Source: an uncultured Prevotella sp.
GTDB lineage: Bacteria; Bacteroidota; Bacteroidia; Bacteroidales; Bacteroidaceae
Assembly: GCA_900548195.1 (NCBI GenBank)
Contig: URJQ01000042.1
Location: 1-21,659 of the forward strand
Direction: 5' to 3'
DNA: 21,659 bases
The position numbers were made by a program, and so were the translations under genes. Shown piece after piece: positions 1 to 7,031 of the stretch. Positions within the stretch are counted from its first letter, which is position 1. The number at the start of each line of letters is the position of its first letter. The notes beneath the pieces are model-generated. The model ran no database searches. It was not told where the DNA came from and saw only the letters and a list, made by a program, of their open reading frames with translations.

Positions 1-458
1 ACGTAAGAGCACCACGTGATGGTAAATTTACTGAGAAGATTGGTACTTACAATCCAAACACCAATCCTGCCACAGTAGATTTGAATTTTGAAAAGGCTTT
101 GGCATGGGTAGAGAAGGGCGCACAGCCTACCGATACCGTACGCAACATCCTCTCAAATGAGGGCGTTTACCTCATGAAGCACCTCAAAGGTGGCGTAAAG
201 AAGGGCGCTTTCACAGAGGAAGAAGCACAGAAGAAGTTCCAGGCATGGAAAGATGCTAAGGTAAAGGGAACTGAAGCTGCTAAGGCTGTTGTAGCAGACG
301 CCAAGAAGAAGGCTGCTGCTGCTGCTCTTGAGGCAGAAAAGAAGGTGAACGAAGCAATCGCTAAGAAGGTGGCTGAGAAGAAAGCTGCTGCTGAGGCTGC
401 TAAGGCTGAGGCTGAAGCTGCTCCTGCTGAGGAGGCTACAGAAGCTGCTGCTGAGTAA
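1..458 (+). CDS. rpsP: 30S ribosomal protein S16, 5'-truncated by window edge
   Basis: This is the C-terminal part of small-subunit ribosomal protein S16, which binds 16S rRNA during 30S assembly. The start codon lies before the window; the reading frame begins at base 3 and 151 codons are visible before the TAA at 456-458. The visible core (RAPRDGKFTEKIGTYNPNTN, then KGAQPTDTVRNILSNEGV) is the diagnostic S16 region. E. coli S16 is about 82 residues. Here the core is followed by a tail of roughly 60 residues made almost only of Ala, Lys and Glu, likely helical and low in complexity; long S16 tails are usual in Bacteroidetes. A hairpin terminator follows 16 bases after the stop, so the gene appears to end its transcript here. 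The identification is secure; any function of the tail is unknown. Confidence 0.96.
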   Translation, partial: VRAPRDGKFTEKIGTYNPNTNPATVDLNFEKALAWVEKGAQPTDTVRNILSNEGVYLMKHLKGGVKKGAFTEEEAQKKFQAWKDAKVKGTEAAKAVVADAKKKAAAAALEAEKKVNEAIAKKVAEKKAAAEAAKAEAEAAPAEEATEAAAE

Positions 459-474
459 TCCGGACAAAACTACA

Positions 475-517
475 AAGAGGATGCAGTGTATGATAACAAT
501 GCATCCTCTTATTGTTT
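475..517 (+). terminator. Rho-independent terminator after rpsP
   Basis: An 11-bp perfect stem (AAGAGGATGCA at 475-485 with TGCATCCTCTT at 500-510) closes a 14-base loop and is followed by the T-rich ATTGTTTT. It sits 16 bases after the rpsP stop and ends that transcript. Confidence 0.85.
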
Positions 518-682
518 TCTGACATACTGATTATAGTATATGGCTATTTGGGGGAGGAAGATCGTAAGGTGAAATGGCTGTTATCATTCGTTCTTTTACA
601 CCATTAAACCTCAAAAAATACGACCTATAACCCATACCAAACAACCCAAAACCGTTTTTAAAAACTTAAATACCAAGTAAAA

Positions 683-2110
683 ATGGGTGGCTTTTTCGGC
701 ACAATCAACAAGCACCAAAGGTGCATTTCCGACCTTTTCTATGGTACAGACTATCAGTCTCATCTCGGTACTCGTCGGGGAGGTATGGCAACACTCAGTG
801 ATGAGGGTGAGTTCTTCCGTTCTATTCACAGTCTGGAAAGCAATTATTTTCGTGCTAAATTTGAAAATGAATTGCCTAAATTTCAGGGACGTTCCGGCAT
901 CGGAGTAATCAGTGATACTGATGCTCAGCCTATGTTGATGAACAGTCACTTAGGACGTTTCGCTCTTGTTACTGTCGCTAAGATCAATAATCTTGAGCAG
1001 ATTGCAAAGAAACTCCTTGAGGAAAACATGCATCTTAGTGAGTTTTCTTCTGGTAAAATCAACCCTACTGAGCTCGTTGCATTGCTTATCATCAAGGGTA
1101 AGACCTTCAAGGAGGGTATTGAGAATGTGTATAAGCAGATTAAAGGTTCATGCTCAATGCTACTTCTTACAGAGACAGGTATCATCGCAGCCCGCGACCG
1201 TTGGGGAAGAACTCCTATCGTTGTGGGACAGAAAGATGATGCAATGGCTGTGACAAGTGAATCTACAGCGTTCCCAAATCTAGGTTATAAGACCACATAT
1301 TTTGTCGGACCTGGTGAGATTGTGCGCATTCTTCCTGATGGAATGGAGCAGTTGCGTGCTCCGGAAAAGCGTATGCAGGTATGCTCTTTCTTGTGGGTGT
1401 ATTACGGATTCCCTAACTCTTGCTATGAAAATCGCAACGTAGAATGCGTTCGTAACGAGTGTGGACGCGTGATGGGAGAAGAAGATGACATAGATGTAGA
1501 TTGCGTATGTGGTATTCCAGACTCAGGTATTGGCATGGCAGTAGGCTATGCTGCGGGTCATAATGTGCCATATCAGCGCACGATAAGCAAATATACTCCT
1601 ACTTGGCCACGCTCTTTCACACCAGCAAATCAGGATATGCGCGCTCTTGTAGCTAAGATGAAACTCATTCATAACAAGGATATGCTCAAGGGAAAGCGTT
1701 GCTGTTTCTGTGATGATTCTATCGTTCGAGGCACTCAGTTGCGTGACAACACCAAGGTATTGCTTGAAGATGGAGCTAAGGAGATACACATGCGTATAGC
1801 TTGTCCGCCACTTATTTATGGCTGCCCATTCATCAATTTCAGTGCATCAAAGACGGAATTGGAGCTTATTACCCGTCGAATCATCCAGGACTTCGAAGGT
1901 GATATGAATAAAAATGTGGAAGCTTACGCACAGACAGGTTCGCCTGAATACCAGCGTCTCGTATCGGAGATAGCACGCAGGCTGAACCTTACAAGCTTGA
2001 AATTCTCAAAACTTGAGACTCTTGTCGATGCAATCGGATTGCCAAAGGAGCAGATTTGCACCCATTGTTTTGATGGATCTTCAGCATTTACGCTGGAAGA
2101 CGAGGAATAA
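683..2110 (+). CDS. Amidophosphoribosyltransferase-like protein (PurF paralogue) without glutaminase nucleophile
   Basis: This 475-residue protein has the PurF fold order: N-terminal Ntn-hydrolase glutaminase domain, then a phosphoribosyltransferase domain. The PRPP loop is intact (DDSIVRGTQ, residues 344-352), as is GIPDSG. Four cysteines (C234, C381, C459, C462) line up with the [4Fe-4S] ligands of Bacillus subtilis PurF. However, the protein begins MGGFFG instead of MCG, so the nucleophilic Cys1 is missing, and the oxyanion-hole NG of the HNGNLTN motif reads AK (TVAKINN). It should therefore not hydrolyse glutamine. It may use ammonia, act with a partner, or do something else with PRPP. 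From memory, similar MGGFF-starting paralogues occur in other Bacteroidetes, so this is probably an inherited variant and not a mutation. The start is set by the conserved MGGFFGTI opening; there is no clear ribosome-binding site. Confidence 0.88.
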   Translation: MGGFFGTINKHQRCISDLFYGTDYQSHLGTRRGGMATLSDEGEFFRSIHSLESNYFRAKFENELPKFQGRSGIGVISDTDAQPMLMNSHLGRFALVTVAKINNLEQIAKKLLEENMHLSEFSSGKINPTELVALLIIKGKTFKEGIENVYKQIKGSCSMLLLTETGIIAARDRWGRTPIVVGQKDDAMAVTSESTAFPNLGYKTTYFVGPGEIVRILPDGMEQLRAPEKRMQVCSFLWVYYGFPNSCYENRNVECVRNECGRVMGEEDDIDVDCVCGIPDSGIGMAVGYAAGHNVPYQRTISKYTPTWPRSFTPANQDMRALVAKMKLIHNKDMLKGKRCCFCDDSIVRGTQLRDNTKVLLEDGAKEIHMRIACPPLIYGCPFINFSASKTELELITRRIIQDFEGDMNKNVEAYAQTGSPEYQRLVSEIARRLNLTSLKFSKLETLVDAIGLPKEQICTHCFDGSSAFTLEDEE

Positions 2111-2120
2111 AAAGTAGATA

Positions 2121-2188
2121 AGTTGTCTTGTTCTTAAGTTGTTAGCAGAGGCATTCTGTAGATAAAACAATTCAAGAGCAAGACAACT
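2121..2188. repeat. Long intergenic inverted repeat
   Basis: The arms AGTTGTCTTGTTCTT (2121-2135) and AAGAGCAAGACAACT (2174-2188) pair over 15 bp with one G-U, and the pairing can continue inward (TTGTT at 2139-2143 with AACAA at 2166-2170) across bulges. No T-run follows on either strand, so it is not a classical terminator. It may stabilise or process the mRNA between the PurF-like gene and the glycosyltransferase gene. Confidence 0.6.
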
Positions 2189-2214
2189 GATTTATAATAG
2201 TCAGATAAATAAGG

Positions 2215-2937
2215 ATGAAATTAAAGGATTTGGACATACTAACCAGTCGTGCTGAATTGGCAAAACTGCCAGAAGGCAAACTGCTAATCAATACGATTAA
2301 TGCTTTCTCGTATGACAATGCGAGGAAGGATGTATTGTTTTCAGAAGCATTGCAGAAAGGAGATGTCCTCATTCCTGATGGCATAAGCATAGTGAAAGCT
2401 TGCCGTTTCCTCAATGCGAAGTCCCAACCTAAGGAGCGAATTGCAGGTTGGGATCTCTTTGTATATGAGATGGAGAAGCTTAATAGAGTGGGAGGCAAGG
2501 TGATGTTTCTTGGCTCAAGCGATGCTGTCCTTAACCTAATTCGTCACAGAGTAGCAGAGAAATATCCTAAAATAGAGGTAGATACGTATTCTCCTCCCTA
2601 CAAACCAGAATTCTCTGATGAAGATAATGAAGCCATGATTTCAGCTATCAATCACTCTAATCCTGACTTGTTGTGGATTGGTATGACGGCTCCAAAGCAG
2701 GAAAAGTGGGCATATACTCATCTTAATCGTTTTGATGTGCATTGTCATATCGGCACTATTGGCGCAGTGTTTGATTTCTTTGCCGGTACGGTGAAGCGCG
2801 CTCCAGAGCGTTGGCAGCGAGCTGGATTGGAATGGCTTTATCGCCTTTTGTCAGAGCCACGCCGTATGTGGCGTAGATATTTCATTGGTAATGCCAAGTT
2901 TATCTATTATATAATGGTGGAGAAAATCATGGGATAA
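2215..2937 (+). CDS. WecG/TagA/CpsF family glycosyltransferase (GT26)
   Basis: This 240-residue protein matches family GT26, which transfers an N-acetylhexosamine-type sugar to a lipid-linked acceptor at the inner face of the cytoplasmic membrane during surface polysaccharide synthesis. Visible hallmarks are LINTINAFS (24-32), PDG (54-56, whose Asp corresponds to the catalytic base proposed for TagA), GMTAPKQEKW (156-165), GAVFDFFAGTVKRAP (183-197) and the C-terminal GLEWLYRLLSEPRRMWRRY (204-222). The basic-aromatic C-terminal tail is the region thought to bind the membrane in TagA. Length is normal for the family. No other polysaccharide genes lie nearby, so acceptor and donor cannot be deduced. 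An AT-rich terminator follows, and a long hairpin precedes it. The family is clear; the exact substrate is not. Confidence 0.9.
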   Translation: MKLKDLDILTSRAELAKLPEGKLLINTINAFSYDNARKDVLFSEALQKGDVLIPDGISIVKACRFLNAKSQPKERIAGWDLFVYEMEKLNRVGGKVMFLGSSDAVLNLIRHRVAEKYPKIEVDTYSPPYKPEFSDEDNEAMISAINHSNPDLLWIGMTAPKQEKWAYTHLNRFDVHCHIGTIGAVFDFFAGTVKRAPERWQRAGLEWLYRLLSEPRRMWRRYFIGNAKFIYYIMVEKIMG

Positions 2938-2971
2938 TGATTTGATTACCTACTTAAATAATGGTGGATGA

Positions 2972-3016
2972 GTAACTGTAATATGCCTATTGTTATATTA
3001 TAGTTGTATTTTTTTT
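2972..3016 (+). terminator. AT-rich terminator after the GT26 gene
   Basis: AACTGTAATAT (2974-2984) pairs with ATATTATAGTT (2995-3005), 11 bp with one G-U, extendable by two wobble pairs, around a 10-base loop. A run of nine T follows (3009-3016 and the preceding base). It is placed 35 bases after the stop. Confidence 0.7.
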
Positions 3017-3036
3017 AAAATATTTTAGCAAAATCC

Positions 3037-3067
3037 TTGCATTATAAGGAAATAATTGCTATTTTTG
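3037..3067 (+). promoter_or_regulatory. Bacteroidetes-type promoter of the secreted protein gene
   Basis: TATTTTTG at 3060-3067 is a full match to the -7 consensus TAnnTTTG. The -33 element would be the TTG at 3037-3039, about 20 bases upstream. Transcription would start near 3071, giving a leader of about 65 bases before the ATG at 3135. Confidence 0.6.
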
Positions 3068-3134
3068 TGGCGTAATATAACAATGCTTATACAAACAGGT
3101 GTTTATTTATAAAACCTACAAACCATTAAAGATA

Positions 3135-3896
3135 ATGAATAAAAAGACAATCATGAAGTCGCTTGCTATTGCCATTGCATTGATAGCAGGCACAGCGCAA
3201 GTAAACGCACAGAAGAATGATAGCAGTATGTTTGGTGTAGCCAACCGCATTGGAATTGGTGTCGGTGCAGGTACAGAAGGTATCGGTATAGACTTATCTA
3301 CACCTTTAACTAAATATGTTCAGGCTCGTATAGGTGTGAATATCATGCCAGATATCAAAATAAATACTACAGCAACAGCCACAATAGCAGAGCTTGACCG
3401 TAGTGAAAAAATTGATATCAAGGGCGGAATAGGTCGCACTACCTTTGATTTGAAGTTTGATTGTTATCCATTCCCAAATGCAGTACCATTCTTTGTCACA
3501 GCAGGTTTCTCCTTTGGAGGTGACAAACTCGTAAAGATTACTGGACATAGCGATAAGCTTGCTCAGCTTGTGTCAGAAGGAAAGCAGGCTGGCGTAGAGA
3601 TTGGTGATTATAACATCCCTGTAGATGCTAATGGTGATGTAAATGGAGGCATCAAGGTTTCATCGTTCCGTCCTTATCTTGGTTTGGGTTTTGGTAGATT
3701 GATACCAAAGAATCGTTTTGCTGTGCGCTTTGAATTAGGTGCTCAATTCCAAGGTTCCCCAAAGATTTATGCAGACGGAGTCGGCAACCTCGACAAGGTG
3801 ATAGGTCAGGATCCTGATGATGATATCACCAAATTGCTCGATTATGTCAAGGTTTATCCGGTGTTGAAGTTCTCATTAAGAGGAAGAATATTGTAA
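3135..3896 (+). CDS. Secreted protein, probable outer-membrane beta-barrel, unknown family
   Basis: This 253-residue protein opens with a signal peptide: a basic MNKKTIMK, a hydrophobic SLAIAIALIAGTA, then a cleavage region VNAQ-KN. I take the ATG at 3135 because it places the signal peptide at the N-terminus; an in-frame start at 3099 adds a polar leader with no support. The mature part is rich in Gly and alternating polar/hydrophobic stretches (GIGVGAGTEGIGIDLST, SFRPYLGLGFGRLIP, FAVRFELGAQF) and ends in strand-like YPVLKFSLRGRIL, as small outer-membrane barrels do. I do not recognise the family. It has its own promoter and stands alone. A mobile element lies directly behind it, and the element's 8-bp target duplication includes the TAA stop, leaving the coding sequence intact. 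Confidence 0.75.
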   Translation: MNKKTIMKSLAIAIALIAGTAQVNAQKNDSSMFGVANRIGIGVGAGTEGIGIDLSTPLTKYVQARIGVNIMPDIKINTTATATIAELDRSEKIDIKGGIGRTTFDLKFDCYPFPNAVPFFVTAGFSFGGDKLVKITGHSDKLAQLVSEGKQAGVEIGDYNIPVDANGDVNGGIKVSSFRPYLGLGFGRLIPKNRFAVRFELGAQFQGSPKIYADGVGNLDKVIGQDPDDDITKLLDYVKVYPVLKFSLRGRIL

Positions 3897-3900
3897 GATT

Positions 3901-4066
3901 CTGAAGCTTCGCAAGTATCTATCAAGCTGACAGTCAGCAATAAAATATCAATAAATAAAAATAAACAAATATATTTTTTCCTGTTTTTTCTTTATTTTTC
4001 TATATTGATGTTTTAATCTTCCCCACGACAGGGGGACTGAGGGGCTTTTTAGCTTGCGAAAGTTGA
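3901..4066 (+). mobile_element. MITE-like non-autonomous element, copy A (166 bp)
   Basis: The segment is flanked by perfect 8-bp direct repeats GTAAGATT (3893-3900 and 4067-4074) and has imperfect terminal inverted repeats: CTGAAGCTTCGCAAG at 3901-3915 against CTTGCGAAAGTTGA at 4053-4066. Its reverse complement matches 19409-19576 almost end to end, at roughly three quarters to four fifths identity by eye. It encodes no protein. The G/C-rich part near 4020-4047 (CCCCACGACAGGGGG, GAGGGGC, TTTTT) might act as a terminator for the upstream gene. The parent transposase family is not identifiable from the sequence. Confidence 0.75.
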
Positions 4067-4122
4067 GTAAGATTTATCTACTTAGAAATACTTAATATCG
4101 TGGCAATCATGCCATATTATGC

Positions 4123-4189
4123 AAATTTGACCTATACTTCATCAGATGTATAGGTCAAATTTCGTTTTAGGGCAAAATGGTTTTTGCCC
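4123..4189. terminator. Double hairpin between convergent genes
   Basis: A perfect 15-bp stem AAATTTGACCTATAC (4123-4137) and GTATAGGTCAAATTT (4148-4162) is followed on the plus strand by CGTTTT. A second perfect 8-bp stem GGGCAAAA (4170-4177) and TTTTGCCC (4182-4189) follows. The pair lies between the stop of the plus-strand gene at 3896 and the minus-strand stop at 4217, and likely ends transcription from both sides. Confidence 0.7.
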
Positions 4190-4216
4190 CCAAATCGCAA
4201 ATAGATGGAGCCACGT

Positions 4217-4834
4217 TTAGACGAGAAAATCCAATTCTAAAGGACGTAAAGCGCCTTGAGCAACCTTTTGTTGCATCTCTCCGAGTGTGGCAAAGCGTTG
4301 TACAGCATTGAGTGCTGCGTGTCGGAGGGAGAGAGATTTGTCCTGAATAGCGCAGACGGCTTGGTCCATAAACTCATTGATGTCTCTCTCGCAAGGCTCC
4401 ATATTGCGAGCGAAAAGTCGCGCAAGGATATTAAATCCACACAGTCTTGGCATCTCATGTTCCTCAGCAAGTAATTGGAAAGCCATGTCGCTGGCATAAG
4501 GGACATGCTGGAGAAGGTTCATGCAGAGTAATTCTGCAATCTCCTGAGAGCGCAGTTGCTCAATCCAAAGTGTAGCTAAGTCGCTTGTAAATTCCTTTGT
4601 AGGCATGAGAAGAGTGGCAAGAATCTTGCATTCTCGAATATCTTCCTTCCAGAGTGCGAGGGCAAGACTCAGGTCTTTGTCGTAGTCTTTTGCCATTTCC
4701 TGAAGGTGGAGAAGGTTGGCACCCCAGTTGAGATGGTATTCGAGTCCCTTGTCTCTAAGTGATTGAGCAGTTACTCCGTTCATAAGAAGGCGGAAGGACT
4801 GCTTTATTTTTTTCAGTTTATCTTCGGTCGTCAT
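4217..4834 (-). CDS. AlkD-like HEAT-repeat protein (DNA alkylation repair family)
   Basis: This 205-residue, nearly all-helical protein resembles the AlkD-type HEAT-like repeat family annotated as DNA alkylation repair. The stretch LALALWKEDIRECKILATLL (57-76) corresponds to the family's typical LW..., HE.R.LA..LL region, followed by pairs of amphipathic helices to the C-terminus (RHAALNAVQRFATLGEMQQK). Bacillus AlkD excises alkylated bases using a Trp/Asp pair around its WD...D segment. Here the corresponding stretch reads LRSQEIAELLCMNLLQH and shows no such Trp or Asp, so glycosylase activity is doubtful. It may bind DNA or protein only. It lies 153 bases downstream of dipeptidyl peptidase III on the same strand, separated by repeats. 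The start ATG at 4834 fits the family's N-terminus. Family confidence is moderate. Confidence 0.65.
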   Translation of the reverse strand: MTTEDKLKKIKQSFRLLMNGVTAQSLRDKGLEYHLNWGANLLHLQEMAKDYDKDLSLALALWKEDIRECKILATLLMPTKEFTSDLATLWIEQLRSQEIAELLCMNLLQHVPYASDMAFQLLAEEHEMPRLCGFNILARLFARNMEPCERDINEFMDQAVCAIQDKSLSLRHAALNAVQRFATLGEMQQKVAQGALRPLELDFLV

Positions 4835-4881
4835 TGTGGCAATTCGTTGTTTTGTTGTTTTTGTTTTCTTTTTTTTAAGGA

Positions 4882-4972
4882 GGCTTTTGTTAACCAGCCG
4901 GTAACGCGGCTGGCACGGTGGCAGCTCTGTTGGTTTCTTTTTTAGTGGCTTTTGTTAACCAGCGGGTAACGC
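4882..4972. repeat. Two 26-bp direct repeats in an intergenic region
   Basis: GGCTTTTGTTAACCAGC followed by C/G and GGTAACGC occurs at 4882-4907 and 4947-4972 with one mismatch, 65 bases apart, each preceded by a T-rich tract. Within the first copy CCAGCC (4894-4899) and GGCTGG (4908-4913) form a 6-bp hairpin. The repeats lie between the dipeptidyl peptidase III and AlkD-like genes. They look like a short dispersed repeat of unknown role. Confidence 0.75.
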
Positions 4973-5002
4973 ATTATGAATTATGCATTATGCATTATGA
5001 AT
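4973..5002. repeat. Short ATTATG/GCATT micro-repeat overlapping a stop codon
   Basis: The tract is built of repeated ATTATGAATT and ATTATGCATT units and is partly palindromic. Its right half codes, on the minus strand, for the last residues (LIHNA) and stop codon of dipeptidyl peptidase III. Confidence 0.65.
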
Positions 5003-6961
5003 TAAAGAATACTCCCTACTGTATCTCAGCATCTGCTCTTCGAGCGACTCTGAGTAATCTACAGAGATGTCAATAATGTTGTTATTATCATCAAATAGAG
5101 GGACATACTTAGGATTGAGGAATCCCTTATAAGGAGCGATGTTGAGCTTCTCATATCTTGAGAGAACCTCGGCATGGAGCTGATGATTGAGCTTGACGCC
5201 ATATTGTTCCACCAGATTGCGAGCAGCCTCAAAGTCACCTTCGCTCTTGATGCGCTGCACCTCAGCAAGGAGTTGTGCAAAGAGGTTACGCAAATGATTA
5301 TAATCATTGATGCGAAGATAAGACTTAAAGACCTTTCCCTCTTTAGTATTAACCTCCTTTTTGATAATTTCAGCAGCGCCATCAGAGTGCTCCAAGCACC
5401 AGTTGGCTATGATAGCGCGGTTTCGCATGTGTGCTTCCTCGATGTCATTTCCCAATTTTATGCGGACAGACTGAGTAAGCAGACCATTCATCATGTAAGA
5501 ATAATAAGCGGCATGGAAAGCCTCAGGGTCGGAGAGAAGTCCCAATTCGATAAGTTTTTGGTCAGCCATATAGTAAAGACCGAAGAGGTCAGCGCGTGCT
5601 TCCTCTATCGTACTGCTATAATTTTTGAGTGCATTAGGGTCGGTGCCATCGAGCAATCTGCCACTACCATGCCCGAGACATTCATGCAGATCTGTATGTA
5701 AATCATCGCATTTGTCTCCATATTTTCTTATCATATCGACGGTATCAGCGTCAATAGCAAACTCTTCGAGGAAGCCGTTGCCTTGCGCCGCTTTACTGTA
5801 AGCCGAGGTGAGATTGCTGATAGTGACGCTCTTTGAGCCATACTGTGCACGAATCCAGTCAGCGTTAGGCAAATTGATGCCGATAGCAGTCGAAGGATAT
5901 TCATCGCCTCCAAGCATCGCAGCGCAAATGACATTAGCGGTAACGCCAGTCACTTTATCCTTCTTGAATCTTGAATCTACAGGAGAATGTCTTTCAAACC
6001 ATTCCGCATTACGGCATATAGTCTGAGTGCGATGGCAAGCTTCCAAGTCTTTATATTCCACGATACCTTCCCATGAAGCTTTCAATCCCAATGGGTCTCC
6101 ATAGACTTCGATAAAACCATTGATGAAATCAATCATGCCATCGAGTTCCTTGAGCCATTCGATGGAGTACCTATCGAATGTGCGAAGGTCGCCAGTGGAG
6201 TAGTATTCGGTCAGAATATTGATAACACGTCGCTGCTGTTCATTCTCTGCAAACTCCGAAGCTTTATTGAGATTTTCCACGATATGCTCAATGATGCCAG
6301 AGTATTTGCCTCCGATTTTCCATACCACCTCATATATTTCTCCATCTTTATCTTTGCAAAGGGTGGAGTTAAGACCGTAGGAAGGTGGTTCTGGGTCGTC
6401 TGCAGAAGACATGGAAGAATAGAAATCCTCCACTTCCTGCTGTGTTACGCCATCATAGAAATTGCAAGCCGATGAAGTGACGAGGTCAATTCCGTCAGCC
6501 TTATTGACTCTTTTGGGCAGAATATTAGGGTCGAACATCACGGGACAAATTTCGTCAAGAATCTCTTTAGCATTAGGAATGTCAAGACGTAGAAAAGACT
6601 CTGTGACAACCTTTTCAAAGTAAGACTGAGAGAAAGCCGGAGAGAATTTCTCGCAACCGTAATGATGATAGATGCCGTTAGAGAACCATACGCGCTTCAG
6701 ATATTCTGTGAGATGCTTGAAATCCTCCGACTTATCAGTCTCCTTGTTTGCCATAAAGACGGTCTCAAGTGTTCGGCGTATGGTGAGATTATACTTTCCG
6801 AATTGGTCGAAAGTGATGTCTCTTCCCCACAAAGTAGCCTCTGCGAGGTAGTAGATATATTTTTTTTGCTTGAGTGAAAGGTTTTCAAATCCTGGCAGAT
6901 TGTATCTCAGCATCTGAATATCTGCAAATCTTTCACCTTGATAATTGAATTCTTTGTTCAT
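4988..6961 (-). CDS. Dipeptidyl peptidase III (M49 zinc metallopeptidase)
   Basis: The 657-residue protein is a family M49 peptidase, which removes dipeptides from the N-terminus of oligopeptides. The zinc motif is HECLGH at 426-431 (H426 and H431 ligands, E427 catalytic). The second motif EEARAD begins at 453, with E454 as third ligand, 28 residues after the first His as in the Bacteroides thetaiotaomicron enzyme. Other family blocks include the N-terminal LRYNLPGFENLSLKQKKYIY and NICAAMLGGDEYPSTAIGINLPNADWIR-like stretches. There is no signal peptide, so it should act in the cytoplasm, probably in peptide turnover. It is transcribed away from the AraC-type gene, with a terminator between them, so it likely has its own promoter that I could not place. 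Its last five residues are encoded by a micro-repeat, an odd but probably harmless C-terminal end. Confidence 0.95.
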   Translation of the reverse strand: MNKEFNYQGERFADIQMLRYNLPGFENLSLKQKKYIYYLAEATLWGRDITFDQFGKYNLTIRRTLETVFMANKETDKSEDFKHLTEYLKRVWFSNGIYHHYGCEKFSPAFSQSYFEKVVTESFLRLDIPNAKEILDEICPVMFDPNILPKRVNKADGIDLVTSSACNFYDGVTQQEVEDFYSSMSSADDPEPPSYGLNSTLCKDKDGEIYEVVWKIGGKYSGIIEHIVENLNKASEFAENEQQRRVINILTEYYSTGDLRTFDRYSIEWLKELDGMIDFINGFIEVYGDPLGLKASWEGIVEYKDLEACHRTQTICRNAEWFERHSPVDSRFKKDKVTGVTANVICAAMLGGDEYPSTAIGINLPNADWIRAQYGSKSVTISNLTSAYSKAAQGNGFLEEFAIDADTVDMIRKYGDKCDDLHTDLHECLGHGSGRLLDGTDPNALKNYSSTIEEARADLFGLYYMADQKLIELGLLSDPEAFHAAYYSYMMNGLLTQSVRIKLGNDIEEAHMRNRAIIANWCLEHSDGAAEIIKKEVNTKEGKVFKSYLRINDYNHLRNLFAQLLAEVQRIKSEGDFEAARNLVEQYGVKLNHQLHAEVLSRYEKLNIAPYKGFLNPKYVPLFDDNNNIIDISVDYSESLEEQMLRYSREYSLIHNA

Positions 6962-6987
6962 TTTTTGTAGGAGTTTTGGGCTGTCGC

Positions 6988-7021
6988 CAAATAAAAAGAG
7001 TGCACCACGAAGCGATGCACC
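6988..7021 (-). terminator. Rho-independent terminator after the AraC-type gene
   Basis: On the minus strand GTGCATCG pairs with TGGTGCAC (7000-7020, 8 bp with two G-U pairs) around a 5-base loop CTTCG. It is followed by TCTTTTTATTT. It starts 11 bases beyond the stop at 7032 and separates this operon from dipeptidyl peptidase III. Confidence 0.75.
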
Positions 7022-7031
7022 ATAAATAAAG

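Noticed and set aside
153..467. Antisense open frame of about 104 codons rich in Ser and Leu
   Set aside because: It is the mirror of the Ala/Lys/Glu-rich rpsP tail; such low-complexity codons leave the opposite strand open by chance.
459..682. Riboswitch upstream of the PurF-like gene
   Set aside because: Beyond the rpsP terminator the region shows no conserved purine or PRPP riboswitch pattern that I can recognise.
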